Shown here piece after piece: positions 13,410-21,326 of a stretch of DNA of 33,161 nucleotides. The stretch comes from Bryobacterales bacterium (lineage in GTDB: Bacteria > Acidobacteriota > Terriglobia > Bryobacterales > UBA6623): positions 1 through 33,161 of the forward strand of contig JAJEHF010000069.1 of the NCBI GenBank assembly GCA_022823865.1, given 5' to 3'. Position 1 is the stretch's first letter. Each line of letters starts with the position of its first letter. Below the pieces are notes generated by a model. That model had not been told where the DNA came from and did not search any database. It saw only the letters and a program-made list of their open reading frames with translations. A program made the position numbers and the translations under genes.

Positions 13410-14548
13410 ACGTCAAGCAGTTGCTTTGCAATCGTCTGCAACTGCATGTTCGAGGTGCCCTCGTAGATGGTGCCGATCTTCGCGTCGCGATAGAGTTTGG
13501 CCACCGGATAGTCGGAGGTGAAACCCACGCCTCCGAAGAGATCCACGCACTTGGCAGTCACGCGCACCGCCATCTCGGAAGCGTAGTACTTGGCCATCGC
13601 AGCGGACGGCAGGAATTCCTTGCCCGCATCCTTCAAGCGTGCCGCGTTCCAAACCAGCAGCCGAGCTGCCTCAATCTGGGTCGCGATGTCCGCTACCTCG
13701 AACTGCACCCCTTGGAACGACGCCAAGCGCTGGCCGAATTGCTCGCGCTGCTGGACGTAACCAAGAGCGTGTACGAACGCGCCTTCGGCCACACCCAGCA
13801 TTTGCGCGCCGATTGCGATGCGGCCTTCGTTGAGTGTCTCGATAGCGATCTTGTATCCCTTGCCGACTTCGCCCACCACGTTCTCCGCAGGGACGAAGCA
13901 ATCGTCGAAGAGCAACTCGCAGGTCGACGAGGCGCGGATGCCGAGCTTGTCCTCCTTCTTGCCAACGGCGAACCCCTCGCTCCCCTTTTCGACGAGAAAC
14001 GCCGTGATGCCCCGATGCCCCTTGGACGGGTCGGCGTTGGCGAATACCAAGAACAGGCCAGCTTCGCGCGCGTTCGTGATCCAGAGCTTGCGGCCGTTGA
14101 TGACGAATCCGCCATCGACGCGGCTGGCCCTTGCCTTCATCGCGAAGGCATCGCTGCCAGAGCCGGCTTCCGACAGCGCGTAGCTGCAGACCGTGTTGCG
14201 GCTCAGGCGCGGCAAGTAGAGTCGCTGCTGTTCCTCGCTGGCCCAGCGCAGCAAGGCGTTGGCGACGAGAGTGTTCTGCACGTCCACCACGACCGATACC
14301 GACGGGTCCACGCGGGACAGGGCCTGAATGGCGAGAACCGCGTCGAAGAACGTTCCCCCTTGACCGCCGTGAGCCTCGGGCACCTCGATGCCCATCAGCC
14401 CGAACTCGAACAGTTGTTCGATGACGTCGGGCCGCAACTCACAGGCGTCGTCCATGGCACGGACGTGCGGGCCGATTTCCTGTTGGGCGAACTCGTATAC
14501 AGAGTCGAAGAACAGGGATTCTTCTTCGCTGAGGATCGAGAGGGCCAT
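13406..14548 (-). CDS. acyl-CoA dehydrogenase
   Basis: A 380-residue FAD enzyme that makes the alpha,beta-double bond in acyl-CoAs, passing electrons to electron-transfer flavoprotein. Family blocks are clear: ALSEAGSGSDAFAMKARAS (FAD/substrate binding), KLWITNAREAG, KLGIRASSTCELLFDDCFVP, RIAIGAQMLGVAEGAF, the AKYYASEMAVRVTAKCVDLFGGVGF helix, and the catalytic Glu363 in TIYEGTSNMQLQTIAKQLL. Length and layout match short/medium-chain or branched-chain enzymes; chain-length preference is not visible. It is translationally coupled to the downstream membrane protein. Confidence 0.93.
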   Translation of the reverse strand: MALSILSEEESLFFDSVYEFAQQEIGPHVRAMDDACELRPDVIEQLFEFGLMGIEVPEAHGGQGGTFFDAVLAIQALSRVDPSVSVVVDVQNTLVANALLRWASEEQQRLYLPRLSRNTVCSYALSEAGSGSDAFAMKARASRVDGGFVINGRKLWITNAREAGLFLVFANADPSKGHRGITAFLVEKGSEGFAVGKKEDKLGIRASSTCELLFDDCFVPAENVVGEVGKGYKIAIETLNEGRIAIGAQMLGVAEGAFVHALGYVQQREQFGQRLASFQGVQFEVADIATQIEAARLLVWNAARLKDAGKEFLPSAAMAKYYASEMAVRVTAKCVDLFGGVGFTSDYPVAKLYRDAKIGTIYEGTSNMQLQTIAKQLLDV

Positions 14549-14595
14549 GCGCGGGTCGGTTAGGAATCAGTTCGGGGAGCGGACGATCCGGCCGA

Positions 14596-15348
14596 TCAGG
14601 CCTCAGAACCCTCTTCGGGCCGATAAATGATGAGCCCGCAGCTCTCGCACGTAAGGACGCCCTGTGTGAGTTGGCCCAGGTCTTGGAGAACCTTCGGCCG
14701 AAGGCGGACATGGCACGAGCCGCAGTTTTCTTCCTCGACCGGGGTGATGGCTACGCCACGTGTCTTGCGGATTCGTTCGTAGGCGCGCAGCGTCGTTGGG
14801 CTGATCTTGGCGCTCAAGTCACTCCGGTTGGCCAAAGCCTGCTCGCGCTCCTTGCGGTCAGCCTCGATCCGGGCCTTGGCCCGACGCACGTCCTCGGCAA
14901 CCTTCGTGCTCTCCGACTCCAGGCTGGCTTCGGCCGACGAAACATTCGCCTGGAGCTTCTCGGCCTCCTCCATTTTCCCGAGGATGGACTCTTCGTGCGC
15001 GTCGATGGCGTCCTTGCAGAACTGGATTTCGTGCTGGAACGCGCGAAACTGCTCGTTCGTCCGCGCCCCGTTCATCTGATCCTGCAATCTTGAGATCTTC
15101 TGCTTCTCGTCGTCGATCTGACGCTCGAGCTGCCGGTGGTCCTTGTTGTTCTGCTCGAGTACGGCCTTGGTGTTGGCCAATGCCTGCTTGTGCGAGGCCA
15201 AGCGCGCTTCTACTGCCGCGATACGTTTGGGCAGGCCATCAATTTCACGAGTGAGAGCTCGGATTCGCAGATCCATCCCCTGAATCTGCAACGCTAGGGA
15301 AAGATCTGTATGCAATTCCGCAAGGCCCCTCTGGGCCGATTTTATCAC
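14596..15348 (-). CDS. C4-type zinc-ribbon coiled-coil protein (CdsZ/DUF164-like)
   Basis: A 250-residue protein with a long N-terminal coiled coil (about residues 15-185, rich in Glu/Lys/Gln heptads) and a C-terminal four-cysteine zinc ribbon: Cys209, Cys212, Cys234 and Cys237 (NCGSCHVRLRPK...LTCESCGLIIY). This is the CdsZ-like or 'zinc ribbon domain protein' family found in many bacteria. It is often described as nucleic-acid binding, with no settled function. In this window it sits upstream of acyl-CoA dehydrogenase on the same strand, 47 bases away. Confidence 0.85.
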   Translation of the reverse strand: MIKSAQRGLAELHTDLSLALQIQGMDLRIRALTREIDGLPKRIAAVEARLASHKQALANTKAVLEQNNKDHRQLERQIDDEKQKISRLQDQMNGARTNEQFRAFQHEIQFCKDAIDAHEESILGKMEEAEKLQANVSSAEASLESESTKVAEDVRRAKARIEADRKEREQALANRSDLSAKISPTTLRAYERIRKTRGVAITPVEEENCGSCHVRLRPKVLQDLGQLTQGVLTCESCGLIIYRPEEGSEA

Positions 15349-15428
15349 GCTCGCCGACGCTTCGGGCCGCCCACAAGCGCCCGCGAAAGCGCCTTAGCCG
15401 TGCGGTGACCGGTCCCAGAGCTGACTCG

Positions 15429-16379
15429 CTAGCGTGCGCCGATACCCGCAAACGGTATCGCTCCCGGCACGGTCTCGACTTCGAGCGGCAGGGTGCCGAC
15501 GGCCTCGCCGTCGACTTGGATGGAAACTTCTTCGTCCGACTCCGCGACGATCCGGCGCGCCCTGAAAAAATCGCACTTGGGATGCGAGTAGATCCTGCCG
15601 GAATACAGGTACGGCAGCGCCGCGAGGAACTCGAAGAACCCGGCCTTCCTGACGACCGAGACATCCACCGAACCCGAGTCTAGCGTCGCTCGCGGGCAGA
15701 CCCGCATGCCGCCGCCTTGAAACTGCCCGTTGCCCAGGGCGACCTCCATGATTGACGTCTCCACTGTCGCATCCTCGTCGAAGGCTAGCCGCACCTTCCT
15801 AGCTCGGTAGGTGAGGAACGAGACGGCGGTCGCCCAGAAAAAGGCGCCTGTGCCGGAATAGCGGGCCAGGAAATTGCGCTTGGCCGAGATGGCGACCTCG
15901 CCGCCCAGGCCGAATCCTGCGACGTTGACAAAGTAGCGCTCGAGCGGAGTTCCGTCGTAAGCGCGGAAGCGGGCCAAGCACGCATCGACATGGCGGAGCT
16001 CCTGTTCTGCGATCGCCGCGATCACTTCATCTGAAGCCTCAGGGAAATGAGCGGATCTTTTGAAATCACCGCCGGTTCCGAGCGGGAATAATGCGATGGC
16101 AGCCTGCTCTGACAGGGCCTTGCCGTTGGCGAAGAAGCCGTTCACGACTTCGTTCAGCGTGCCATCCCCGCCGATCGCGACGACTAGGTCCGCACCGCTC
16201 TCGATCGCGCCGCGAGCAAGCTGTGTGGCATGGCCGGGTGCCTCGGTGAACAGTGCTTCGACAGGGCCGAGACGCCCTTCGAAGAGCGGCTGGAGCCGGG
16301 GCCACATTCGTAGCGACTTCCCGCTGCCCGCCGCGGGGTTGAGGATGACGCAGGGCTGGCGGAACCGCCGGGTGTCCAT
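15429..16379 (-). CDS. diacylglycerol-kinase family lipid kinase (YegS/BmrU-like)
   Basis: A 316-residue soluble lipid kinase that phosphorylates diacylglycerol, sphingosine or a related lipid with ATP. The phosphate-binding motifs are NPAAGSGK (residues 14-21) and GGDGTLNEV (70-78), followed by PLGTGGDF and NVAGFGLGGEV. The C-terminal beta-sandwich includes DGEAVGTLPLEVETVPGAI. Length is normal. The 71-aa CxxC gene lies 8 bases upstream and the epimerase gene beyond that, suggesting one transcript. The lipid substrate is not deducible. Confidence 0.9.
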   Translation of the reverse strand: MDTRRFRQPCVILNPAAGSGKSLRMWPRLQPLFEGRLGPVEALFTEAPGHATQLARGAIESGADLVVAIGGDGTLNEVVNGFFANGKALSEQAAIALFPLGTGGDFKRSAHFPEASDEVIAAIAEQELRHVDACLARFRAYDGTPLERYFVNVAGFGLGGEVAISAKRNFLARYSGTGAFFWATAVSFLTYRARKVRLAFDEDATVETSIMEVALGNGQFQGGGMRVCPRATLDSGSVDVSVVRKAGFFEFLAALPYLYSGRIYSHPKCDFFRARRIVAESDEEVSIQVDGEAVGTLPLEVETVPGAIPFAGIGAR

Positions 16380-16387
16380 CCGCCCGC

Positions 16388-16603
16388 TCAGCCCTCGGCG
16401 GTCCAGCCAGGCCGGCCCCCGCAGCGCATGCAGCGGACCTTGCCGAATATCTCGTCCCAGTTCCCGTCCGCGGCCACGTAGTCCAAGATGCAGCGCAGTG
16501 CCTTGTCGCGTCCGGACAGGCTGTACTGGCTTGCAGCTTGGTCCAGCATTGCGATCAAGTCCTGCTGTACCTCGAATGTTGTGGCGCTCTTCATTCCTGC
16601 CAT
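16388..16603 (-). CDS. 71-residue protein with C-terminal CxxC, unknown function
   Basis: A small protein of unknown function reading MAGMKSATTFEVQQDLIAML... with a helical middle (KALRCILDYVAADGNWDEIF) and a C-terminal VRCMRCGGRPG with a CxxC that may bind metal. I believe similar conserved small proteins exist elsewhere, but cannot name a family. It lies between the epimerase (21 bases) and the lipid kinase (8 bases), all leftward. A strong GAGGAGG overlaps the upstream stop but is 14 bases from the ATG; the Met at residue 4 is an alternative start. Confidence 0.65.
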   Translation of the reverse strand: MAGMKSATTFEVQQDLIAMLDQAASQYSLSGRDKALRCILDYVAADGNWDEIFGKVRCMRCGGRPGWTAEG

Positions 16604-16624
16604 GTCAGTTCTTTCAATCCTCCT

Positions 16625-17614
16625 CTACGCCGAGCCGCTTGACCGCAGATAGGCGATAGTGTCCCGCAAAGTCGCCTCGGTCGGCCGCGTCTCGAGTCCC
16701 AGCTCTCGCCGCGCCTTGGCAGCATCGCAGTACCAGAACAGCGATGACATGCGGATCGAGGCGTCGTCGAGTTCAAAGCTCTTTCCTACCAGAGGGTATA
16801 GGCGCCGCAACGTGGCGGCACCGAATCTCGCCACGGCCTCGCCCGGCTGCAAGCGAGGGCCAGACACGCCCGCCACGTGGGCGGTCTGGGCGATCCATTC
16901 CTTGAACGTCAGGTTCTCGCCGCCCAGCAGATAGCGCTCGCCGACAGAGCCAGAGCGCATCGCGCTGGCCACCGCCGCGGCGGCGTCGCGCGCATCGATC
17001 AGGTTGAGTCCCCCGGTAGGGACGGCCTTGATCTGGCCCATCAGGAACAAGCGCACGTCGTTGGTCGAGGAGCGCCGGTCGTCGCCGGGGCCGAGCAGGA
17101 GGCTGGGATTGACGATGACGAGCGGCAGCTTGCGGTGCTGGCAGTACCACAGCGCCTGCTTCTCTTGGTAGATCTTGCTCAGGTAGTACGGCCATTGATG
17201 CACCACGGCCTGCTTGTAGCCCGATTCCTCGGTGTGCACGACAGGCTCGCGGCTGACCGCGATCGTGCCGGAGGTGGTGGCGATGACGCAGCGGCGCGGG
17301 CCGTGCTTGATCAGCGCCTCGCAGACATTGCGAGTGCCGTCAACGTGGGTGCGATACAGCCTCCAGTTGTCGGTCGGCGAGCGGTCTACGACACCGGCCA
17401 GATGATAGATCTCGTCGCAGCCGGCGACGGCTGACTCCACGTCGCGCGGCTCGGTGATGTCGCCTAGCACGCTGTCGACCCGGCCGTCGCCGTCGCCAGG
17501 AAACGGAGTCCGGCTGAAGGCGCGGATCTGGACGTCAGCGTCACCTTCCAGCAGGTGCTGGACCAAGTGCTTGCCAAGGAATCCGCTGGCCCCGGTGAGT
17601 AGGACTGTATGCAT
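16625..17614 (-). CDS. NAD-dependent epimerase/reductase of the extended SDR family
   Basis: A 329-residue Rossmann-fold enzyme. The dinucleotide motif is TGASGFLG (residues 7-14), the catalytic pair is Tyr143/Lys147 (YYLSK), and HLAGVVD matches the extended-SDR 'HxAA' block. Overall layout resembles dihydroflavonol-4-reductase-like and hopanoid-associated (HpnA) epimerases. The substrate is unknown: a sterol, hopanoid side-chain sugar or other ketone would fit. It heads a leftward group with a CxxC protein and a lipid kinase, so a lipid-linked role is plausible. A minus-strand TATCAT at 17716-17711 is a possible -10. Confidence 0.85.
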   Translation of the reverse strand: MHTVLLTGASGFLGKHLVQHLLEGDADVQIRAFSRTPFPGDGDGRVDSVLGDITEPRDVESAVAGCDEIYHLAGVVDRSPTDNWRLYRTHVDGTRNVCEALIKHGPRRCVIATTSGTIAVSREPVVHTEESGYKQAVVHQWPYYLSKIYQEKQALWYCQHRKLPLVIVNPSLLLGPGDDRRSSTNDVRLFLMGQIKAVPTGGLNLIDARDAAAAVASAMRSGSVGERYLLGGENLTFKEWIAQTAHVAGVSGPRLQPGEAVARFGAATLRRLYPLVGKSFELDDASIRMSSLFWYCDAAKARRELGLETRPTEATLRDTIAYLRSSGSA

Positions 17615-17778
17615 GAATCCGCGCTTAGGTTGCCAACGAGGGCAGCCACGCGTCTGTTCGCAGGAAACTGCGAGAACCGACTCGAACTGGCCGGGGCCTC
17701 GCGAGACAACTCATGATACACGGGCGCGAAGGCCGAGGCGCGGCCATCAGCGGCGCCCCGCCTGCCCCGCCAGCGCGC

Positions 17779-18621
17779 CTAGCCGCGGCTCCTGCGGATC
17801 GGGTTCTTCAGCACGCCAATGCCGGAAACCTCCACTTCGCAGATGTCACCGTGCTTCATCGCGCTGGTCGAGCCGGGAGTCCCGGTAAAGATCGAATCTC
17901 CGGGTTGCAAAGTCACGTACTGGCTGATGAAGCTCACGATCTTCTCCGGCCCGAACAACAGGTCGCTGATCTTCTGCTGCTGCTTGACTTCGCCATTGAG
18001 GCGGAGAGTGATCTCGGACTGCATGTAGTCGAGGCCGCTCACGATCCACGGACCCATCGGCCCGAAGGTATCGCAGCCCTTGCCGCGCCACCATTGCAGG
18101 TCGCCGCCCTGCCAGTCGCGTTCCGACACATCGTTGCCACAGGTGTAGCCGAGGATATGGTCTGCCGCCTCGCTTTCCGAGATCCGCCTTGCCCGCTTGC
18201 CCACCACGATCACGAACTCCGCCTCGTAGTGCGTGTTCTTCGCGCCCGGAGGGATCACGATTGGATCGCCAGGATTTTGCAGCGAAGTGGTCGGCTTGTA
18301 GAAGATCTCCGGATTCGTCGGAGGGGGACGGTCGCCAAGGTGACTCTTGTAGTTCAGGCCCACGGCGAACACCTTGGGGGAGCGCACCGGATAGAGCAGC
18401 TTCACGTCGGAGAGGGCGACCTTGTCGCCCGAGCGCTTCTTGGTCTTGAGCAGCGTGCCCTCGAGCGGATAGATCGTGTCGTCCTCGAGTTCGCCATAGG
18501 CTTGTTTGTTCCCCTGGCGATAGCGCACGTACTTTGCGCCGTGATTGTCGGCTCTGAGGCCGGGAATTGCGATCGAGGCAACGGCCGCGCCGGCCATCAG
18601 GTCTCGTCTGGTGATGGACAT
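17779..18621 (-). CDS. Tat-exported fumarylacetoacetate hydrolase family protein
   Basis: A 280-residue member of the FAH family (hydrolases, decarboxylases or isomerases acting on 2-keto or acylpyruvate compounds with Mg/Mn). The ATG at 18621 is chosen because GAGGAGGG lies 8 bases upstream and a twin-arginine signal starts there (SITRRDLMAGAAVASIAIPG). FAH blocks: VFAVGLNYKSH, PNPEIFYKPTTSLQNPG-like segment, HYEAEFVIVVGKRARRISE, YTCGNDVSERDWQ and GDSIFTGTPGST. Export of an FAH-fold enzyme is unusual, since most are cytosolic. It diverges from the cytochrome gene, separated by a strong hairpin and an inserted inverted-repeat element. Confidence 0.87.
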   Translation of the reverse strand: MSITRRDLMAGAAVASIAIPGLRADNHGAKYVRYRQGNKQAYGELEDDTIYPLEGTLLKTKKRSGDKVALSDVKLLYPVRSPKVFAVGLNYKSHLGDRPPPTNPEIFYKPTTSLQNPGDPIVIPPGAKNTHYEAEFVIVVGKRARRISESEAADHILGYTCGNDVSERDWQGGDLQWWRGKGCDTFGPMGPWIVSGLDYMQSEITLRLNGEVKQQQKISDLLFGPEKIVSFISQYVTLQPGDSIFTGTPGSTSAMKHGDICEVEVSGIGVLKNPIRRSRG

Positions 18622-18687
18622 TCGATTGCCCTCCTCAACGGAAATGGTAGCACCGCGCGAGACCGTTCGTTGGTCCCAGCTTGCAAA

Positions 18688-18721
18688 CCCACGGCCCAGA
18701 CGCATTCGTCTGGGCCGTGGG
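18688..18721. repeat. perfect 15-bp stem hairpin upstream of the FAH gene
   Basis: CCCACGGCCCAGACG, loop CATT, CGTCTGGGCCGTGGG. All 15 pairs match and the stem is GC-rich. It lies 66 bases before the FAH start and 28 bases before the inserted element's direct repeat. There is only TTTG after it on the minus strand and no T-run on the plus strand, so a classical terminator is doubtful. It may be a bidirectional insulator, a 5'-leader structure or a protein site. Confidence 0.75.
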
Positions 18722-18756
18722 TAGGGGACGGGGGCTCTTCCGGTAGCGATAAGATG

Positions 18757-18938
18757 GAGAATTATGTACGAAAGTGGCGCTAGGGATGTTATCCTGTAGT
18801 CATGAAGCCAAACGGTGAATGTCGGGCGGGAAATGCGGTGAAGACCGTTCCCGGCGGCACGCTAACGTGGGCGGTTGCGCCCCGCGTTGTGCCAGAACCG
18901 TGTGCGACGGTGTTTCGCCACTTTCGTACATAATTCCC
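18757..18938 (+). mobile_element. MITE-like inverted-repeat element, copy 1 (182 bp)
   Basis: Terminal inverted repeats of 23 bases (18757-18779 and 18916-18938) match at 22 of 23 positions, of the form GRGAATTATGTACG... An exact 8-bp direct repeat ATAAGATG flanks the element (18749-18756 and 18939-18946), as left by transposition. The interior has no gene, so it would need a transposase supplied elsewhere. The right half aligns with the copy at 25733-25929. GRGA ends with 8-bp duplications recall the IS256 group, but that is a guess. The cytochrome gene starts 15 bases after its right end, and CATAAT in the right terminus could act as a -10. Confidence 0.8.
18929..18934 (+). promoter_or_regulatory. 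-10-like hexamer inside the element's right end
   Basis: CATAAT, 5 of 6 to consensus, ends 19 bases before the cytochrome ATG at 18954. No strong -35 at 17 bases. The duplicated target ATAAGATG next to it is also -10-like, so the insertion may have split the original promoter. Confidence 0.35.
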
Positions 18939-18953
18939 ATAAGATGATCAGCG

Positions 18954-21326
18954 ATGCGCCCGCACCTGCTGGTGCTCCTCGGAGCGTCTGTAGTCGCCAC
19001 GCCTGGCGGGCTTGACGCTGCGCCAGGACTCGTTTCCGAGAGCGCCGGAATCACGCTGGAACGTCCTGCTCCACACCTGTATCTAGAGGCCAACGAGGGG
19101 TTTACACCGCTTTCCCCAAGTGCGGACATCGAGTTCGGCGGGCGAATCTTGATTCCCCGTGCGGGCCAGCACCGCTTCTTCCACGCGGCCGGGACACTGC
19201 GGATCGATGGCCAGGAAATCGGTTCCGGGAGCGTGCATCTCGAAGCGGGGCGGCATCCGTTCGAGTTCCGCTCGCCGCGGCAGGCGGGCCCCCTACGTGT
19301 GTGGCTGGAGTGGGAAGGGCCGGGATTCGCCCGCGAGCCCATCCCCCCTAGGTTTTTCTCGCACGATCCGGAAGGTGTCGCCGGGCTGGATGGCCGGACG
19401 TTGTTTGAGGAGCTAGGCTGCTCGAACTGCCACCTGTCCGAATCGCGCTCTATCGCTCGCCGGCCAGGGCCGGTTCTCACCGGCTTGGGGGGGCGGGTCA
19501 AGCCAGCTTGGATCCGGCATTGGTTGGATGCGCCGGAAGACTTCCGTCCTTGGGCCACGATGCCGCAAGTGCTGTCCGCGACCGAGCGCGGTGATGTCGC
19601 CGCGTTCCTAGCGTCTCTGGGCAGCGATCCGATTCCCGAGCCCAGTTTCGGCGAGCACCACTCGCGGCGCGGACGAACTACCTTCCAATCGTTCGGTTGC
19701 ACGGCCTGCCATACGGGCGAACTTGCCCTCGCCGGCCTTGGTTCCAAGATGGCGGTCGGGCGGCTGCAGGAGTTCCTCCTCGCGCCCTTGCAGTACGCCC
19801 CGGCCGGGCGCATGCCGTCGTTTCACCTGAGTTCCGAAGAAGCCCTCGACCTTGCCGCATACCTTGCGCTGTCGACCAATGCAGCCTTCGAAGGCCCCCC
19901 TGCCCGAGGCGACATCGACCACGGGCGGAGACTCGTTCAAACCGCCGGCTGCTTGGCGTGCCACGCCTTGGAAGGCCTGCAGGCCGAGCACGCTGCCCCC
20001 GAGTTGGCTGCGTTGAACCCCAGTCAAGGCTGCTTGTCGGAAACCGGCTCGGCCCGCGCTCCCCGCTATCGACTGGAGGCGGGTCAGCGGGATGCGCTAC
20101 GGAGTTTTGTCGACAGCTACCGGCGCGCCCCCGACAGGGCGGCAGCGCCAACCTTTGATTTGCAGCGGCGCATGCGGCAGTTGCGCTGTCACGGCTGTCA
20201 CGAAATCGACGGACGGGCACCGACAGGTGTAATAGCCGAGGACGCGCCGCCGCTGACTGGCATCGGGCGCAAACTGAGGGCGCCGTGGACAGAGCGAGTG
20301 ATCAGTACCAGGGAGGTCTCGCTGGACTGGCAAGAACTGCGCATGCCGAATTACGGCTCGACGCACGCGGCGTGGCTCGCTGCGGCCCTTGCCAAGTCGG
20401 CCGGCGTGGACCCGCGAGAAGCGCCGACCATTCCGCCGGCCGGCGATCGGCAAAGCGGCCACGACATGCTCGGCGTCAGCGCGGAAAGGTCCGGCATGGG
20501 CTGTATCGGCTGCCACGGATGGCGGGAGTTCCCGTCGTTGGGCGAGAACGGCCCGAACCTGTTCGAGGTCGGGCGGCGCTTGCGCTATCCCTGGTTCGAG
20601 CGATGGATGCGTCAGCCGGCCCGAATCCTCGAGGGCACCTCCATGCCCAGCTACTTCGCGGACACCTCCGATCCGGGCAGTGCGCTCGCTATCGCGAACC
20701 TCTGGGCGGCGTTCCGATCTGCGGCCGAGCTCCCCCCTCCGTTCGGGTTTCGGCTCGCTGACGCGTCGCAAGGCGCGGAATCTAGGCCCGTCCCCGTCGA
20801 CCGGGCGGTTGTGATCCGGTGGGACATGCCCGAGGCGAGCCCGGCCGCGATCGCGGTCGGGCTGCCAGGCGGGGTGTCGTATTGCTTCGACGCAGGCGAG
20901 TCGAGGCTGCTTTACGCCTGGCGCGGGGGCTTCGTGGACATGACGCGGACGCTGCTCAGCAAGAAGAACCGCCAGACCAACCTGACGGAGACCGCCGAGA
21001 TCATCGGAGAGATCTTCTTTCGCGAAGGACCGGCTCCGATCCGCGTCGGAGACCGCGAGCGGATCCCGCAGAGGCAATTTCGAGGGTATCGGTTGGTGGA
21101 TTCGCTCCCAGAGTTTCACTACCTCCTCGATGGCGTGGACGTCTATGAGTTGATCGCCCCCATCGAGCACGGCTTCGTGCGGCGGTTCCGGATCGGGAAC
21201 GTCTCGCAGCCAATGTGGTTCGTGGCAAGCGAGGCGGAGGGCGTTCGGATCCAATCCAGTCTGCCGGGCGCTCAGATTCCCCTGGGCGCAGATGTCCGAT
21301 TCGAGGTCTCCGTTGTCGCTCGCTAG
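18954..21326 (+). CDS. secreted multiheme cytochrome c with N-terminal PA14-like domain
   Basis: A 790-residue periplasmic electron carrier. A signal peptide (MRPHLLVLLGASVVATPGGLDA) is followed by a PA14-like beta domain (about residues 55-125; GGRILIPRAGQHRFFHAAG). Five CXXCH heme sites follow at 156-160, 249-253, 333-337, 412-416 and 517-521. Probable axial methionines are in ATMP (203), RMPSF (287), RMPNY (464) and SMPSY; the third heme domain has no such Met. A C-terminal domain (VSYCFDAGESRLLYAWRGGFVDMT) is typical of cytochromes paired with propeller dehydrogenases. The last 35 bases overlap the next gene, which is very likely its partner. Confidence 0.88.
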   Translation: MRPHLLVLLGASVVATPGGLDAAPGLVSESAGITLERPAPHLYLEANEGFTPLSPSADIEFGGRILIPRAGQHRFFHAAGTLRIDGQEIGSGSVHLEAGRHPFEFRSPRQAGPLRVWLEWEGPGFAREPIPPRFFSHDPEGVAGLDGRTLFEELGCSNCHLSESRSIARRPGPVLTGLGGRVKPAWIRHWLDAPEDFRPWATMPQVLSATERGDVAAFLASLGSDPIPEPSFGEHHSRRGRTTFQSFGCTACHTGELALAGLGSKMAVGRLQEFLLAPLQYAPAGRMPSFHLSSEEALDLAAYLALSTNAAFEGPPARGDIDHGRRLVQTAGCLACHALEGLQAEHAAPELAALNPSQGCLSETGSARAPRYRLEAGQRDALRSFVDSYRRAPDRAAAPTFDLQRRMRQLRCHGCHEIDGRAPTGVIAEDAPPLTGIGRKLRAPWTERVISTREVSLDWQELRMPNYGSTHAAWLAAALAKSAGVDPREAPTIPPAGDRQSGHDMLGVSAERSGMGCIGCHGWREFPSLGENGPNLFEVGRRLRYPWFERWMRQPARILEGTSMPSYFADTSDPGSALAIANLWAAFRSAAELPPPFGFRLADASQGAESRPVPVDRAVVIRWDMPEASPAAIAVGLPGGVSYCFDAGESRLLYAWRGGFVDMTRTLLSKKNRQTNLTETAEIIGEIFFREGPAPIRVGDRERIPQRQFRGYRLVDSLPEFHYLLDGVDVYELIAPIEHGFVRRFRIGNVSQPMWFVASEAEGVRIQSSLPGAQIPLGADVRFEVSVVAR

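Noticed and set aside
13421..14563. 380-codon plus-strand open frame opposite the acyl-CoA dehydrogenase
   Set aside because: The dehydrogenase shows all family motifs; the antisense frame has none.
17713..18783. 356-codon plus-strand open frame opposite the FAH gene
   Set aside because: It runs through the hairpin and into the inserted element, and the FAH motifs and ribosome site are on the other strand.
20097..21254. 385-codon minus-strand open frame opposite the cytochrome gene
   Set aside because: The plus-strand frame holds five CXXCH sites; the antisense translation has no recognisable features.
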